Of a DNA stretch of 64,000 nucleotides, positions 1 through 9,935 are shown piece after piece. The stretch spans positions 2,650,001 through 2,714,000 of the forward strand of contig NZ_CP093337.1 of NCBI RefSeq assembly GCF_022637395.1, written 5' to 3'. The notes under the pieces are model-generated. The model did not search any database and was not told the DNA's origin. It saw only the letters and a program-made list of their open reading frames with translations. Position 1 is the first letter of the stretch. The number at the start of each line of letters is the position of its first letter. Source of the DNA: Shinella sp. H4-D48 (GTDB taxonomy: Bacteria > Pseudomonadota > Alphaproteobacteria > Rhizobiales > Rhizobiaceae). Made by a program: the position numbers and the translations under genes.

Positions 1-250
1 TAACCGCCTACCCCGCGCGGCGTTCCGACAAGGCGGCATGCCTTACGGCAAACGGGGCCGTGACCCACATCACCGCCAAGGCCGCGACAGTGATTTGAAA
101 GTTCTGCGCAGTTCCTCGGGCCGGCCGGCTCTTGAAAGGGCGCTATCCTCTTCCGGTCCGCCAATCCCCGGGCGCACCGGTTGCCCCTCCGGCATCCGCC
201 TCCTGCCGGGGGACTTGCAGGGAATCGGACGGATGTGCGAGGTTCGCCGC

Positions 251-901
251 ATGTCCCGTCCCGCATCCTCCGATTCCCGCCTTCTTTTCGATATGCCCGA
301 AGGGCCCGACTTCTCGATGGAGATGGCGGCCAGAAAACGCGGCCTCTGGCCGGTCGCCGGGACTGACGAGGCCGGGCGCGGCCCTTTGGCCGGGCCCGTG
401 GTCGCGGCGGCGGTCGTGCTCGACCCTGATAACATTCCCGATGGTCTTCGCGATTCCAAGCAATTGAGCGCGGCGAAGCGGGAAATGCTGTTTGCCCGCA
501 TCATGGAAACGGCCTTCGTATCCGTCGCGTCAAGTTCCTCGCGGCGCATTGATACGATCGACATCCGCAAGGCGAGCCTCGACGCCATGCGCCGCGCCGT
601 CGCGGGTCTCGAAGTGGCGCCGAGGCTCGTCCTGACGGACGGCCGTGACGTGCCGCCGGGCCTAGCCTGCGAGGGCCGGGCCGTCATCAAGGGCGACGCG
701 CTCTCCGTTTCGATTTCTGCGGCCTCGATCGTCGCCAAGGTGATGCGCGACCGGATGATGGCGCGCGCGGAAGAAACCTATCCAGGATACGGCTTTGCCG
801 TGCATGCCGGTTATGCCACCCAGGTGCACCGCAGCGCTATCGAGTCCATCGGTCCCTGCCGCCTCCACCGCATGAGCTTTCGCCCGCTGCGCAAGGACTG
901 A
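251..901 (+). CDS. rnhB: Ribonuclease HII
   Basis: Cleaves the RNA strand of RNA-DNA hybrids and removes misincorporated ribonucleotides in the cytoplasm. The 216-residue product has the family's N-terminal [14 protein letters not shown] motif (catalytic Asp and Glu near residues 39-40), the [17 protein letters not shown] block with a further acidic residue, and the [14 protein letters not shown] segment. The frame is open back to position 38, but the ATG at 251 gives the usual family length and the upstream residues look non-coding. It converges on the F0 ATP synthase operon across a shared terminator. Confidence 0.93.
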   Translation: MSRPASSDSRLLFDMPEGPDFSMEMAARKRGLWPVAGTDEAGRGPLAGPVVAAAVVLDPDNIPDGLRDSKQLSAAKREMLFARIMETAFVSVASSSSRRIDTIDIRKASLDAMRRAVAGLEVAPRLVLTDGRDVPPGLACEGRAVIKGDALSVSISAASIVAKVMRDRMMARAEETYPGYGFAVHAGYATQVHRSAIESIGPCRLHRMSFRPLRKD

Positions 902-1055
902 TCCACCCCCTCCGCAACAATTGCAGATCACCAGTTCTACGCTGGATATCAAAGCGCGCACGCTGGCTGCCAACCGGCAGAGGCGCGAAAGTATCGTGTC
1001 TGATCGCCAGCGTCGAACACTCAGCACAGACCAATGTTGGGTATACGCCGGACGC

Positions 1056-1084
1056 AAAAAAGGCCGGATCGCTCCGGCCTTTTT
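1056..1084. terminator. Bidirectional terminator between rnhB and atpF
   Basis: A stem GGCCGGA/TCCGGCC with a TCGC loop is flanked by six A on the left and five T on the right, so it reads as an intrinsic terminator on both strands. It lies between the convergent ends of rnhB and the atp operon. Confidence 0.85.
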
Positions 1085-1106
1085 CAATTCATCGAGAATG
1101 GCGACC

Positions 1107-1592
1107 TCAGTTGAGGCGGCTCTTCACTTCGCTGATCGCGTTGTCGAAGAGCGACTTGCCGGTTGCGGCATCTGCCTTGGCGGCGATGACCTTCTCGGCG
1201 GCCGCGACAGCGAGATCGACGGCTGCGGCGCGCACGGCGTTGATCGCGTCGACTTCCGCCTGCTTGATCTTCTGCTCGGAGAGCGCGGTGCGGCGGGTGA
1301 CGTATTCCTCGGTCTTCTGCTTGGCCTCGGCGGTCAGGGCGCTCGCTTCGCGTTCAGCGGCGGCGACGATGCTTGCAGCTTCCGCCTCGGCATCCTTGCG
1401 CTTGCGCTGGTATTCGGCGAGCAAGTGCTGGGCCTCCTCGCGAAGACGCTTGGCTTCCGCCAGCTCGTTCTGGATCTTCTCGGCACGGGCGTCGAGACCC
1501 TTGGCCATCATGCCCGGAACCTTGAGATAGGCAATCAGGGCCAGGAACAGCAGGAGGCCGACAAAGGCATAGAATGTTGCGTCGAATGCCAT
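1107..1592 (-). CDS. atpF: F0F1 ATP synthase subunit b
   Basis: Peripheral stalk subunit of the ATP synthase, anchored in the inner membrane. The 161-residue product has one N-terminal membrane segment (about residues 5-25, FYAFVGLLLFLALIAYL) and then a long Ala/Glu/Lys-rich coiled coil. It is the last gene of the F0 operon, 10 nt after the b' gene. Separate b and b' genes are usual in alphaproteobacteria. The F1 genes are not in this window. Confidence 0.93.
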   Translation of the reverse strand: MAFDATFYAFVGLLLFLALIAYLKVPGMMAKGLDARAEKIQNELAEAKRLREEAQHLLAEYQRKRKDAEAEAASIVAAAEREASALTAEAKQKTEEYVTRRTALSEQKIKQAEVDAINAVRAAAVDLAVAAAEKVIAAKADAATGKSLFDNAISEVKSRLN

Positions 1593-1602
1593 GGTATCCT
1601 CC

Positions 1603-2256
1603 TTATTCGCCCGCTGCCGACTTCACGGCCGAAGCGATCTCGGCCTTGGTGGCCTTGGCGCCGATCAGCTGTTCGACGACGGCTGCGGTCGTTTCCTCGG
1701 CAATCGTGCCGACATCGGCAAGCGCCTTGGCCTTGATTTCGGCGATGCGCGTTTCCGCACCGGCGATCTTGTCCTGCAGCGAGGCTTCGATCTTGGCGCG
1801 CTCGGCGTCGGCCTTGGCCTTGGCTTCGTCGCGGGCAGTCGAGGCGATCGCGTTGCCCTTGGCGCGGGCAGCGGCGAGTTCCTGTTCGTAGGAAGCGATC
1901 GCAGCGTCGGCTTCCGCCTTCAGGCGGGACGCTTCGTCGAGATCCTGTGCGATGCGGTCGTGCCGCGTCTCCAGAATGCCGCCGATGCGCGGAATGACGA
2001 CCTTCGACATGAGAAGGTAGAAAAGACCGAACGTGATCGCGAGCCACAGAAGCTGCGATGCAAACGTTGTCTGGTCGAACGGGGGGAAGACGCCGGAAGC
2101 GTGCTCGCCGCCATGGGCAACACCCGTTTCGGTGTGCACTTCGCCTGCCGGCTGAGCCGCATGCGCATCCGCAGGGGTCTCATGCGTATCCGCAGGAGTT
2201 TCCGCCTGGGCGATTTCGAAGGGGGTGGACTCGGCCGATGCCAAGGTCACAGACAT
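1603..2256 (-). CDS. atpF': F0F1 ATP synthase subunit b'
   Basis: Second peripheral-stalk subunit, pairing with b. The 217-residue product starts with about 55 residues rich in Ala, Glu, His, Thr and Pro, followed by a membrane segment ([19 protein letters not shown], about 69-87) and a charged coiled coil. The low-complexity extension makes it longer than b. The gene sits between atpE and atpF and is also named atpG or atpX in some rhizobial annotations. Confidence 0.9.
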   Translation of the reverse strand: MSVTLASAESTPFEIAQAETPADTHETPADAHAAQPAGEVHTETGVAHGGEHASGVFPPFDQTTFASQLLWLAITFGLFYLLMSKVVIPRIGGILETRHDRIAQDLDEASRLKAEADAAIASYEQELAAARAKGNAIASTARDEAKAKADAERAKIEASLQDKIAGAETRIAEIKAKALADVGTIAEETTAAVVEQLIGAKATKAEIASAVKSAAGE

Positions 2257-2346
2257 GCTGACCTCCAGGGGGCACTCTCAGATCATGTACGGAACGTACG
2301 ATGGACCACGGCCCTTGCGGGGCCATGGTCCAGTCCTCAGCCGATA

Positions 2347-2574
2347 TCAGACGGCGAAGAGGAGAAGGAGAGCGATGAGCAGCGAGAAGATGCCCAGAGC
2401 TTCCGTAACGGCGAAGCCGAATACGAGACGGCCGAACTGGCTGTCAGCAGCAGACGGGTTGCGCAGAGCGCCGGACAGGTAGCTGCCGAAGATGTTGCCG
2501 AGGCCGAGAGCCGTGCCGGCGAGACCGAACGTGGCAAGACCTGCGCCGATGTACTTTGCTGCTTCCGCTTCCAT
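2347..2574 (-). CDS. atpE: F0F1 ATP synthase subunit c
   Basis: Proton-carrying ring subunit of F0. The 75-residue hairpin has two hydrophobic helices, a glycine-rich first helix ([17 protein letters not shown]), the polar loop LRNP, and the ion-binding glutamate in [10 protein letters not shown]. Length and motifs match the family. It lies between atpB and the b' gene on the minus strand. Confidence 0.96.
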   Translation of the reverse strand: MEAEAAKYIGAGLATFGLAGTALGLGNIFGSYLSGALRNPSAADSQFGRLVFGFAVTEALGIFSLLIALLLLFAV

Positions 2575-2641
2575 GTTGAACTCCTTGAATGGGTTGTTGC
2601 GGCTTGTGAGCGGCGCCCGGAGGCACCGACGACTTTATTCC

Positions 2642-3394
2642 CTAGTGACCACCCGGATGCACGGCATCGTTGAGGTACATGCATGTCAGAACTGCGAAGA
2701 CATAGGCCTGCAGGAACGACACGAGGAATTCGAGACCGGTCAGGGCGACGGTCATGAGAAGGGGCAGGATCGCACCGGCGACGCCGACGGCGCCAAGCGC
2801 GCTAAGCGAGGTGACGAAGCCTGCAAAGACCTTCAGCGTGATGTGACCCGCCAGCATGTTTGCGAAAAGACGGATCGAGAGGCTGATCGGACGCGAGAGG
2901 AACGAGATGACCTCGATCGAGACGACCAGCGGAAGAAGCGCACCGGGAACACCCGACGGCACGAACAGCTTGAGGAAGCCGAAGCCATGCTTGTAGAAGC
3001 CGTAGACCACGACCGTGCCGATGACGAGCATGGCCAGCGCGAAGGTGACAATGATCTGGCTCGTGACGGTGAAGAAGTACGGCACCATGCCGAGCATGTT
3101 TGCCGTCAGCACGAACATGAAGAGCGAGAACACGAACGGGAAGAACTTCATCCCGTGGCTGCCCGCGCCTTCCCTCAGCATCGAGGCGATGAACTCGTAG
3201 GACATTTCCGAAACCGACTGCATGCGGCTCGGAACCAGGCCGCGCTGGCCGGTGGTGAAATAGAGGAAGCCGATGCCGGCCGCGACGGTGGCGACCATAA
3301 ACAGCGAGGCATTGGTGAACGAGAAATCGATACCGCCGATTTCGATCGGAACAATCTTGTTGACCAGGAACTGATGGGTCGGATCGTTGGACAC
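2642..3394 (-). CDS. atpB: F0F1 ATP synthase subunit a
   Basis: Membrane channel subunit that passes protons to the c ring. The 250-residue polytopic protein has the conserved helix [14 protein letters not shown], carrying the essential arginine, and the C-terminal block [16 protein letters not shown]. The start codon is GTG, with a purine-rich AGAGAGA upstream. It follows atpI by 61 nt and precedes atpE by 67 nt. Confidence 0.95.
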   Translation of the reverse strand: MSNDPTHQFLVNKIVPIEIGGIDFSFTNASLFMVATVAAGIGFLYFTTGQRGLVPSRMQSVSEMSYEFIASMLREGAGSHGMKFFPFVFSLFMFVLTANMLGMVPYFFTVTSQIIVTFALAMLVIGTVVVYGFYKHGFGFLKLFVPSGVPGALLPLVVSIEVISFLSRPISLSIRLFANMLAGHITLKVFAGFVTSLSALGAVGVAGAILPLLMTVALTGLEFLVSFLQAYVFAVLTCMYLNDAVHPGGH

Positions 3395-3455
3395 CGCTTA
3401 TCTCTCTTGCTTGCCCGCCTTGCGACGGAAGTCACCCACTATGCGAACCGCGTCG

Positions 3456-3851
3456 TCAGACGCCGTCCTTCTTATCGGTCTCGTCCCGTCCGCCGCCGAC
3501 CTTGCCGGGCTCTCGCCCGGCCAGCCTGTCGACCGGATGGGGCGAAGCCACCATGCCGGCGGCGCGCATGACGTTCAGAACGCCGGCACCGAAGCCGAGA
3601 AGGAGGAATACGATCATTCCCCACGGCCCTGTACCCGCAAAATGGTCCAAAAGATAGCCCAGAAGCGCCCCGACAATCACGGCAGCGACGAACTCGCTCG
3701 AGAGCTTCATGGCGACCGCATAGCCTGAACGGCTTGCTGCTGCCCTCGCCTCGGCGGCTTCTTCCGCCCCGTCTGACTTGCGCTTCTCCGCGAGTTCCGC
3801 GTCGAGCCGCTTCAGCCGGTCTTCCAGACTTCCCTTTTGATCGTCGGCCAT
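3456..3851 (-). CDS. atpI: ATP synthase protein I (AtpI family)
   Basis: First gene of the F0 operon; AtpI proteins are thought to assist assembly of the c ring or ion supply. The 131-residue product has a charged N-terminus (about 1-45), then two membrane segments (FVAAVIVGALLGYLLDHF and MIVFLLLGFGAGVLNVM) and a charged tail. Position before atpB and the paired hydrophobic segments support the call. Confidence 0.88.
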   Translation of the reverse strand: MADDQKGSLEDRLKRLDAELAEKRKSDGAEEAAEARAAASRSGYAVAMKLSSEFVAAVIVGALLGYLLDHFAGTGPWGMIVFLLLGFGAGVLNVMRAAGMVASPHPVDRLAGREPGKVGGGRDETDKKDGV

Positions 3852-3951
3852 GGCATCCTCCTGCTTGCTTCCGATGAGGCGTTCGCCCCAATGCGGACAT
3901 ATTGAAGGCTAGGATTCAAGCCATATCCGACCCCTTTCGAAGTCGGCCGCA

Positions 3952-3980
3952 ACATAGTTTTAGGTGCCGGCATAGTCAAG
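3952..3980 (-). promoter_or_regulatory. Promoter of the atpI operon
   Basis: Read on the minus strand: CTTGAC (3980-3975), a 17-nt spacer, then CTATGT (3957-3952). This closely matches the rhizobial housekeeping consensus CTTGAC-N17-CTATAT. It would give a 5' leader of about 95 nt before atpI. Confidence 0.72.
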
Positions 3981-4116
3981 GCGTGGCGGAGCTTTGCGCC
4001 GCTGCAAATATATATAATAAAATCAACACATTGACCTGAATTGAACGGGAAGCGCGACTCTCTGCCCCGGGAATCGCCGGCGCTGTGGCGCGGACTCACC
4101 ACAGCCGCCGACTGGC

Positions 4117-5307
4117 TCAGCTCCAGCCACCGCCATAGGTGCGGTAGAAGATGTGCTTGCCGATCTTTGCCACGCGCTGCATGGTGCGGCCCCACGGCGG
4201 CTTGACGTAGGTCGCGTGGTAGTGGGTCGAGGAACCGACCTCATCGATCCAGATCTTGCCGGCCGTTACCGCCATGGCGATTTCCTTGGCCGTCTTCCAG
4301 TGCCAGGGCGACAGGATGAGATCGGGGATACCGTCGCAGGCGAAGGAGAACTGGCAGCGGTTTCGCCAGTTCTGGTTCTGGTAGACCACGCCGCAGATCG
4401 TGTCGGGATAGGCGGGGTTTCGTACGCGGTTGAGAATGACCTGGGCGACGGCGGCCTGGCCTTTCAGCTCTTCGCCGCGCGCTTCGAAATAAATGCCCTC
4501 GGCCAGGCACTTCTGTTCCTTCTCGGTGAACACGCCCGGCGGCAGCGCAGTCGCGGCCCAGGCATGATCCTCCGGTGCGATTTCAGGAATGAAGCGGCCG
4601 GTCTCGACCTTCGGCTTCAGGATCGAATCGAAGGGCGATTCCCGCGCATAATCCGGCTCGACGCGGGCATAGGCGGTCGCGAGGATGTCAGCCTTGTCGC
4701 TGGTGACGAGATCGGCGATGACCGGCGAGACGCCGGGGGTCTTGCGCGCCGGCGTCTTCTTGTAGAAGGCCGTAGCGATCTGGATTTCCTTGCCGCGAAT
4801 GTCGGCCCGCGCGAAGATCATGCGCTGGCCATCATTGAAGACCGGCGACAGGAGCGAGGACGTACGCTCCAGAATGGAACCGGCGGTGAAATCCTTCGGC
4901 GGGCTCACGGGCACCACCGCGACGATACGGCCCTTCTTGTCGCGGCGGTTGATGCGGTCCTCGTCGGGAATTCCGCCCTGGCCCTTGTGCTCGCTGCGCA
5001 GCGCAGCCTTGGCGCCGCCGGGCAGTTCAACCCCTGCCCCGCTCTCGATGCCGCCTGTGATCATCGCATCCGCAAAGGAAATTTCGATTTCATGCACCGA
5101 ACCGGCGGGCGAACGGGTGAGCACCATGTTCTGATTGCCGCCCTTGCGGTTGAGCCCCGCCAGATAGGTGGCAAGGTCGGTATGCGCGGCCTGGGTCGGC
5201 ACGCTGGCGACGAGGCCTGCGGCCAGGACCAGGGGCATTTTCCATTCCCGCTTCAGATAGTCGAAGAAGCGGCCTGCCCCGGCATGACGAATGTTACGCT
5301 TACGCAA
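4117..5307 (-). CDS. SleB-type cell wall hydrolase
   Basis: Predicted peptidoglycan hydrolase of the Hydrolase_2/SleB family, acting in the periplasm. The C-terminal 120 residues hold the domain, with the glutamate-containing AEGIYFEARGEELKGQ motif, then VILNRVRNPAYPDTICGVVYQ and the CQFSF block. An N-terminal hydrophobic stretch (MPLVLAAGLVASVPTQAAHT) looks like a signal or anchor. I place the start at TTG 5307 because GGAG lies 7 nt upstream and the frame then begins LRKRNIRHAGAG; ATG codons at 5448 and further upstream lack this support. The middle region (about residues 60-260) is not a domain I recognise. Confidence 0.82.
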   Translation of the reverse strand: MRKRNIRHAGAGRFFDYLKREWKMPLVLAAGLVASVPTQAAHTDLATYLAGLNRKGGNQNMVLTRSPAGSVHEIEISFADAMITGGIESGAGVELPGGAKAALRSEHKGQGGIPDEDRINRRDKKGRIVAVVPVSPPKDFTAGSILERTSSLLSPVFNDGQRMIFARADIRGKEIQIATAFYKKTPARKTPGVSPVIADLVTSDKADILATAYARVEPDYARESPFDSILKPKVETGRFIPEIAPEDHAWAATALPPGVFTEKEQKCLAEGIYFEARGEELKGQAAVAQVILNRVRNPAYPDTICGVVYQNQNWRNRCQFSFACDGIPDLILSPWHWKTAKEIAMAVTAGKIWIDEVGSSTHYHATYVKPPWGRTMQRVAKIGKHIFYRTYGGGWS

Positions 5308-5443
5308 CTGACTACTCCGCACGCATGTACGGGCGACCGCGCCGATGAACGACCGGCGTGCCTTTCTGCCCGGATATTTTTGTATGGGAGCCAAGCCGCG
5401 CCGAGGCACGGGCCCGAAGCGGCTCGCTGTCAGGGTAAAATGA

Positions 5444-5472
5444 AGCATTAACCTTGATGGTTGGTTAATGCT
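5444..5472. repeat. Perfect 10-bp inverted repeat upstream of the wall hydrolase gene
   Basis: Arms AGCATTAACC (5444-5453) and GGTTAATGCT (5463-5472) are separated by 9 nt, in the 243-nt gap (5308-5550) between kup and the hydrolase gene. Each arm contains TTAACC, a core also seen in CtrA half-sites. It could be an operator or a weak kup terminator, since TCATTTT follows on the minus strand. I see nothing else in the gap. Confidence 0.6.
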
Positions 5473-5550
5473 CATACATGCGCGAAGGGTAGGCGCGGGC
5501 CTCCTCTTCACGTTTTTGTCAGGAGCATGAGAAAACGGACGGCCGACGGC

Positions 5551-7470
5551 TCAGATCACGACATGCGACCCGAGTTCCACCACGCGATTCGTGGGCAGGC
5601 GGAAGTAATCCGAGGGGTCGGTCGCGAGGTCGGCGAGGGCTATGAACAGGCGGTCCTGCCACATGGGCATGCCGGACTGCGCATCGGGCACCAGCTTGCG
5701 GCGGCCGAGGTAGAACGACGTCGACATGATGTCGAACTTGTGCCCGGCCTTGCGCATCACGCCGAGCGCCTGCGACACGTTCTGCGTTTCCATGAAACCG
5801 AAGCGCATCTCGATGCGTGAGAAGCGCTCGGAGATGCGCTCCACGGTAAAGCGGTCGGCCGGGGCCACGCGCGGCTTGTTGGCCGTGGTAATGGTCAGCA
5901 CGAAGTTCTGCTCGTGCAGGACATGGTTGTGCTTGATGTTGTGCAGCAGGGCTGCGGGCGCGAAGTCGGGATCGCTCGTCAGGAAGATTGCCGTGCCCGG
6001 CACCTGCACTGGCGAATGCGTGCTGTGCTTTTCCAGCGACTTCACGAAGGCCGACATCGGCACCTCGATGCGGCGCGTCTTCTCCCGCAGGATGCGCGTT
6101 CCGCGGGTCCATGTCCACATGACCACCACCACGCCGGCGGCGATGGCGACGGGGACATAGCCGCCGTCATGGATCTTGAGCAGGTTCGCGCCGAGGAAGG
6201 TCAATTCCAGCAGGAAGAGCGGCAGAAGTACCAGGACGGCCGTGAGAGGCTTCCAGTGCCAGCGCGCGCGCAGGAATTCGAAGGCGAGCACTGTCGTCAC
6301 GACCATCGCACCGGTGACGGAGATGCCATAGGCGGTGGCGAGCGATTCGGAGGAGCCGAAGAGGAAGACCAGCAGCATGACGCCGAGCAACAGGACCGTG
6401 TTGACGGCCGGCAGGTAGATCTGTCCGGTCTGCGTCTCGGATGTGTGGAAGATTTCCATGCGCGGCAGGAAGCCGAGATGGATGGCCTGGCGGGTGAGAG
6501 AGAAGGCGCCGGTAATGACCGCCTGGCTGGCGATGATCGTCGCGGCCGTGGCAAGAATGACCACCGGCAGCAGGGCCCAGTTCGGGAACATCAGGAAGAA
6601 CGGGTTGGAAACCGTCTCCGGGCGGGCCAGCACCAGCGCGCCCTGCCCGAGATAATTCAGGGTCAGCGCGGGGAAGACCAGGCAGAACCACGCCCACTGG
6701 ATCGGCCGGCGGCCGAAATGGCCGAGATCGGCATAAAGCGCTTCCGCCCCGGTGACCGTCAGGAACACCGCGCCCAGCACGACGAGGCCGAGATAGCCTT
6801 CCGTCGCCATGAAATGCACAGCGTAATAGGGATTGAAAGCCGCAAGAATACCGAGATCGTCGGAAATATGCGTAATGCCACCAAGGCCCAGCACGACGAA
6901 CCATATGGCGGTGATCGGCCCGAAGAACCTCGATACGGCAGCGGTGCCGAGCGATTGCACGGCAAAAAGCAGCACAAGGATGACAACCGATATCGGCACG
7001 ACATAATCGCCGAAAGCCGGCGTGACGAGCGTCAGGCCCTCTACGGCGGACAGCACCGAAAGCGCCGGCGTGATCATGGCGTCGCCGATGAAGAGCGCCG
7101 CACCGGCCGCTCCCATGAAGAAGAGAATGGGCGCGTGCCTGCCGGCCGTCTTCATCAGCAGCGCCAGCAGCGACAGGGTGCCGCCTTCGCCGTGGTTGTC
7201 GGCACGCAGCAGAAAGAGCACGTATTTGATGGTGACGATGATCGTCAGCGTCCAGATCATCAGCGAGATGAGGCCGATGACCTCCTCGCGCACGAGGCCG
7301 TCGCCGGAAACCGGGCGCAGCGCTTCGCGGAAGGCATAGAGCGGGCTGGTGCCGATATCGCCGTAGACGACGCCGACCGAGCCGAGCGCCAGAAGAAACA
7401 TTGCGCGCGGGCGGCTTTCGGGATGCGCTGCGCTGCCTGTATTTGCGTGCATGGGGCGATCAGGCGTCAA
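5551..7470 (-). CDS. kup: Low-affinity potassium uptake transporter Kup
   Basis: Inner-membrane K+/H+ symporter of the KUP/HAK family. The 639-residue product opens with the signature [18 protein letters not shown], followed by about twelve hydrophobic segments and a cytoplasmic C-terminal domain from about residue 470. The frame begins at TTG 7470, which overlaps the upstream CorA stop in TTGA and has GGAAAGG 6 nt upstream, so translational coupling is likely. An ATG six codons later (7452) is the alternative start. Confidence 0.93.
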   Translation of the reverse strand: MTPDRPMHANTGSAAHPESRPRAMFLLALGSVGVVYGDIGTSPLYAFREALRPVSGDGLVREEVIGLISLMIWTLTIIVTIKYVLFLLRADNHGEGGTLSLLALLMKTAGRHAPILFFMGAAGAALFIGDAMITPALSVLSAVEGLTLVTPAFGDYVVPISVVILVLLFAVQSLGTAAVSRFFGPITAIWFVVLGLGGITHISDDLGILAAFNPYYAVHFMATEGYLGLVVLGAVFLTVTGAEALYADLGHFGRRPIQWAWFCLVFPALTLNYLGQGALVLARPETVSNPFFLMFPNWALLPVVILATAATIIASQAVITGAFSLTRQAIHLGFLPRMEIFHTSETQTGQIYLPAVNTVLLLGVMLLVFLFGSSESLATAYGISVTGAMVVTTVLAFEFLRARWHWKPLTAVLVLLPLFLLELTFLGANLLKIHDGGYVPVAIAAGVVVVMWTWTRGTRILREKTRRIEVPMSAFVKSLEKHSTHSPVQVPGTAIFLTSDPDFAPAALLHNIKHNHVLHEQNFVLTITTANKPRVAPADRFTVERISERFSRIEMRFGFMETQNVSQALGVMRKAGHKFDIMSTSFYLGRRKLVPDAQSGMPMWQDRLFIALADLATDPSDYFRLPTNRVVELGSHVVI

Positions 7471-8450
7471 AGCCAGCCTTTCCAGCGGAAAAAGAAAAAC
7501 GGAAGGATCGCCGACAGGACCATCGCCACAAGGGTGAGCGGATAGCCGTAGGCAACATGCAGTTCGGGCATGAACTCAAAGTTCATACCGTAGATGGAGG
7601 CGATGAGCGTCGGCGGCAATAACACCACCGAGGCGATCGAGAAGATCTTGATGATGGCGTTCTGCTCGAGATTGATGAGACCGAGCGAAGCGTCCAGCAG
7701 GAAGGTGATGTTACCGGCGACGAAATTGGCGTGCTCGGACAGCGACTGCACATCCCGTGTCACCGTCCGGCAGAGTTCCAGACTGTCGCGATCGGATTGC
7801 AGCGCCGGCAGACCATGCAGGAAGGTCAGGACGCGCGAAAGCGACAGGAGGCTGTCACGCGTCTTGGCGAGGAGCCGGTGCAACGCGGAGACCTGCACCA
7901 CCCGATCCTCAAGATAGCGCGGCGGCCGGCGTGAAAGATGCCGCTTGTCTCCGAAGACTTCCAGCGAAAGCTTGTCGGCCCGCGTGACGGCGATTTCGAG
8001 GATTTCGGCAGTGCGGTCCACGATGGTTTCGAGCAGGCGCGTGACCATGACCGTCGGCGAAGAACAGCCGCCGGGAATGCGGCGCATGGCGGTTCGGAAT
8101 ATCTCGAAGGAGCGCGGGTCGGCGTAGCGGACAGTCAGCAGCCGTTCCGGCGTCAGGATGAAGGCGACGTCGGTGAGAAACGGCAGGTCACTTTCGGCCT
8201 TCACCATCAGCGAGGCCGTCATGTAGGCGGCACTGCCATCCGTATAGAGACGGCTTGAGGGCTCGATGTCCTTGAGTTCGTCGCGCGTCGGGATTTCGAG
8301 GCCGAGCATTCGCTCGGCCAGAGCCTCGTCCGCGCGGGTCGGCTCGACCAGATCCACCCAAACGGCGCCGGCAAGAGCCTCCGCGGCGGCGGAATCGGTT
8401 TCAGCGGGCAGGGCCTGCGCCGCGCCATCGGGACGGAAGACGGTGATCAC
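7467..8450 (-). CDS. corA: CorA-family magnesium transporter
   Basis: Divalent cation channel of the inner membrane. The product has a large soluble N-terminal domain and two C-terminal membrane helices, with the signature [11 protein letters not shown] at the end of the first. I choose GTG 8450 (327 residues, starting VITVFRPDG), which has GGAG 10 nt upstream; a longer frame reaches 8546, but its extra residues do not look like family sequence. It overlaps kup by 4 nt, suggesting coordinated potassium and magnesium uptake. Confidence 0.9.
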   Translation of the reverse strand: MITVFRPDGAAQALPAETDSAAAEALAGAVWVDLVEPTRADEALAERMLGLEIPTRDELKDIEPSSRLYTDGSAAYMTASLMVKAESDLPFLTDVAFILTPERLLTVRYADPRSFEIFRTAMRRIPGGCSSPTVMVTRLLETIVDRTAEILEIAVTRADKLSLEVFGDKRHLSRRPPRYLEDRVVQVSALHRLLAKTRDSLLSLSRVLTFLHGLPALQSDRDSLELCRTVTRDVQSLSEHANFVAGNITFLLDASLGLINLEQNAIIKIFSIASVVLLPPTLIASIYGMNFEFMPELHVAYGYPLTLVAMVLSAILPFFFFRWKGWL

Positions 8451-8630
8451 CGGCGAATGGCTCCGAAACGGACCATCGCACACACTCCTGTTACATACCG
8501 CCGCGCGGCAGGCTGGGGATATTGCGCAGCGCAACATAAAAATCAAGGCCCCCTCCCCGTGCGCGCATCCGGCGGCTGTGGGAGAAAGCCTTGTTCATGG
8601 TGCCCAGCGATCGAGAGCGGCGGCCAGGCG

Positions 8631-9812
8631 CTATTCGAATACGATGGCGGGAGCGCCGCGCGTACCCTTGCCCTGCACGGCCTCGAGTTCCTGCCAGACG
8701 CGGGTCGCAATCTCGCGATAGGTCTTCGCGGCCGCGCCCTCCGGATTGGAAACCACGACCGGCGTTCCGGCATCGGAGGTCTCGCGGATATCCATGGTCA
8801 GCGGTACCTCGCCGAGGAAGGGAACGCCGATGCGTTCCGCCTCCTTGCGCGCACCGCCGTGGCCGAAAATATCGTAGCGGTTGCCGGTGTCCGGCGCGAT
8901 GAAGTAGCTCATGTTCTCGACGATGCCGAGCACCGGCACCTCGACTTTCGAAAACATGTTGAGGCCCTTGCGCGCATCGATGAGCGCAAGATCCTGCGGC
9001 GTGGAGACGATGACGGCACCGGCCAGCGGCACCTGCTGCGCCATGGTCAGCTGGGCATCGCCCGTACCGGGCGGCATGTCGACGACGAGCACGTCGAGCT
9101 CGCCCCACGCGACCTCCCGCAGCATCTGCATGAGTGCGGACTGGATCATCGGGCCGCGCCAGATCATCGCCACGTCCTCATCGACGAGGAAGCCCATGGA
9201 CATGACCTTGATGCCGTAGTTTTCCATCGGCTTGATGATCCGGCCCTCGATCTGCTGCGGGCGGCCGGAAATCTTCAGCAGCCGCGGCATGGAGGGGCCG
9301 TAGATATCGGCATCGAGAATGCCGACACGCAGTCCGTTGGCCTTCAGCGCGAGCGCCAGGTTGACCGATGTGGTCGATTTTCCGACGCCGCCCTTGCCGG
9401 AGGCGACCGCAATGATGGCACCGACGCCCGGAATGCCGGACTTGGCGCGCTGTTGGGGTTGCCCCGGCGCGGCGTGCGCGTGGCCGGCGTGATCATGTGC
9501 AGCGCCCCGGCCCGGCGGAGGCGGGGTCGGCGCACGGGCGGCCGCAGGGCCGGATGCGGCCCGCTTGTCCGCCGTCAGCGCGACCATGGCGGCCTTGATG
9601 CCGGGGATTTCCTTCACGACCCGCTCGGCGGCGGCACGCATGGGATCGAGTTCACGGGCGCGCTCGGCCGGCACGGTGATCGAGAAATACGCCTTGCCAT
9701 CCGAGATGAAGACATCTGAAACGAGGCCCATATCGACGATGTTGCCGTCCATATCCGGGCCGCGCACCGTACGCAGCCGTTCCAGCACCTGTTCCTTGCT
9801 CACATCCGTCAT
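8631..9812 (-). CDS. mrp: Mrp/ApbC-type P-loop ATPase without cysteines
   Basis: A MIP18/DUF59-like domain (about 1-80) is followed by a Pro/His-rich linker (HDHAGHAHAAPG near 106-117) and a Mrp ATPase domain with the deviant Walker A SGKGGVGKSTTS (about 138-149) and DADIYGPSMPR. Family members carry [4Fe-4S] clusters for delivery through a C-terminal CxxC. Here that stretch reads MSYFIAPDTGNRYDIFG, and the whole 393-residue protein contains no cysteine. Nucleotide binding should be intact, but classical Fe-S carriage by its own thiols is not possible. It is on the same strand as the upstream LuxR genes. Confidence 0.9.
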   Translation of the reverse strand: MTDVSKEQVLERLRTVRGPDMDGNIVDMGLVSDVFISDGKAYFSITVPAERARELDPMRAAAERVVKEIPGIKAAMVALTADKRAASGPAAARAPTPPPPGRGAAHDHAGHAHAAPGQPQQRAKSGIPGVGAIIAVASGKGGVGKSTTSVNLALALKANGLRVGILDADIYGPSMPRLLKISGRPQQIEGRIIKPMENYGIKVMSMGFLVDEDVAMIWRGPMIQSALMQMLREVAWGELDVLVVDMPPGTGDAQLTMAQQVPLAGAVIVSTPQDLALIDARKGLNMFSKVEVPVLGIVENMSYFIAPDTGNRYDIFGHGGARKEAERIGVPFLGEVPLTMDIRETSDAGTPVVVSNPEGAAAKTYREIATRVWQELEAVQGKGTRGAPAIVFE

Positions 9813-9935
9813 GACATCCTCTTGAGACCCCGCCGTGCTATCGCCGGCCTTGTCCGTAGATAGTGCACGCAGCGGCTGCCGCCAACGACTTTGTCTGCGA
9901 CGGGAGGCAGCAGGCCTGCGGCAAAAATGACGGCG

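Noticed and set aside
3-98. Possible C-terminus of an upstream plus-strand gene
   Set aside because: A GC-rich third-position frame ends in TGA at 96-98, but 31 codons are too few to identify or confirm.
4153-5451. 432-codon open frame antisense to the SleB-type hydrolase
   Set aside because: No Shine-Dalgarno or domain; codon pattern is the reverse of the hydrolase gene.
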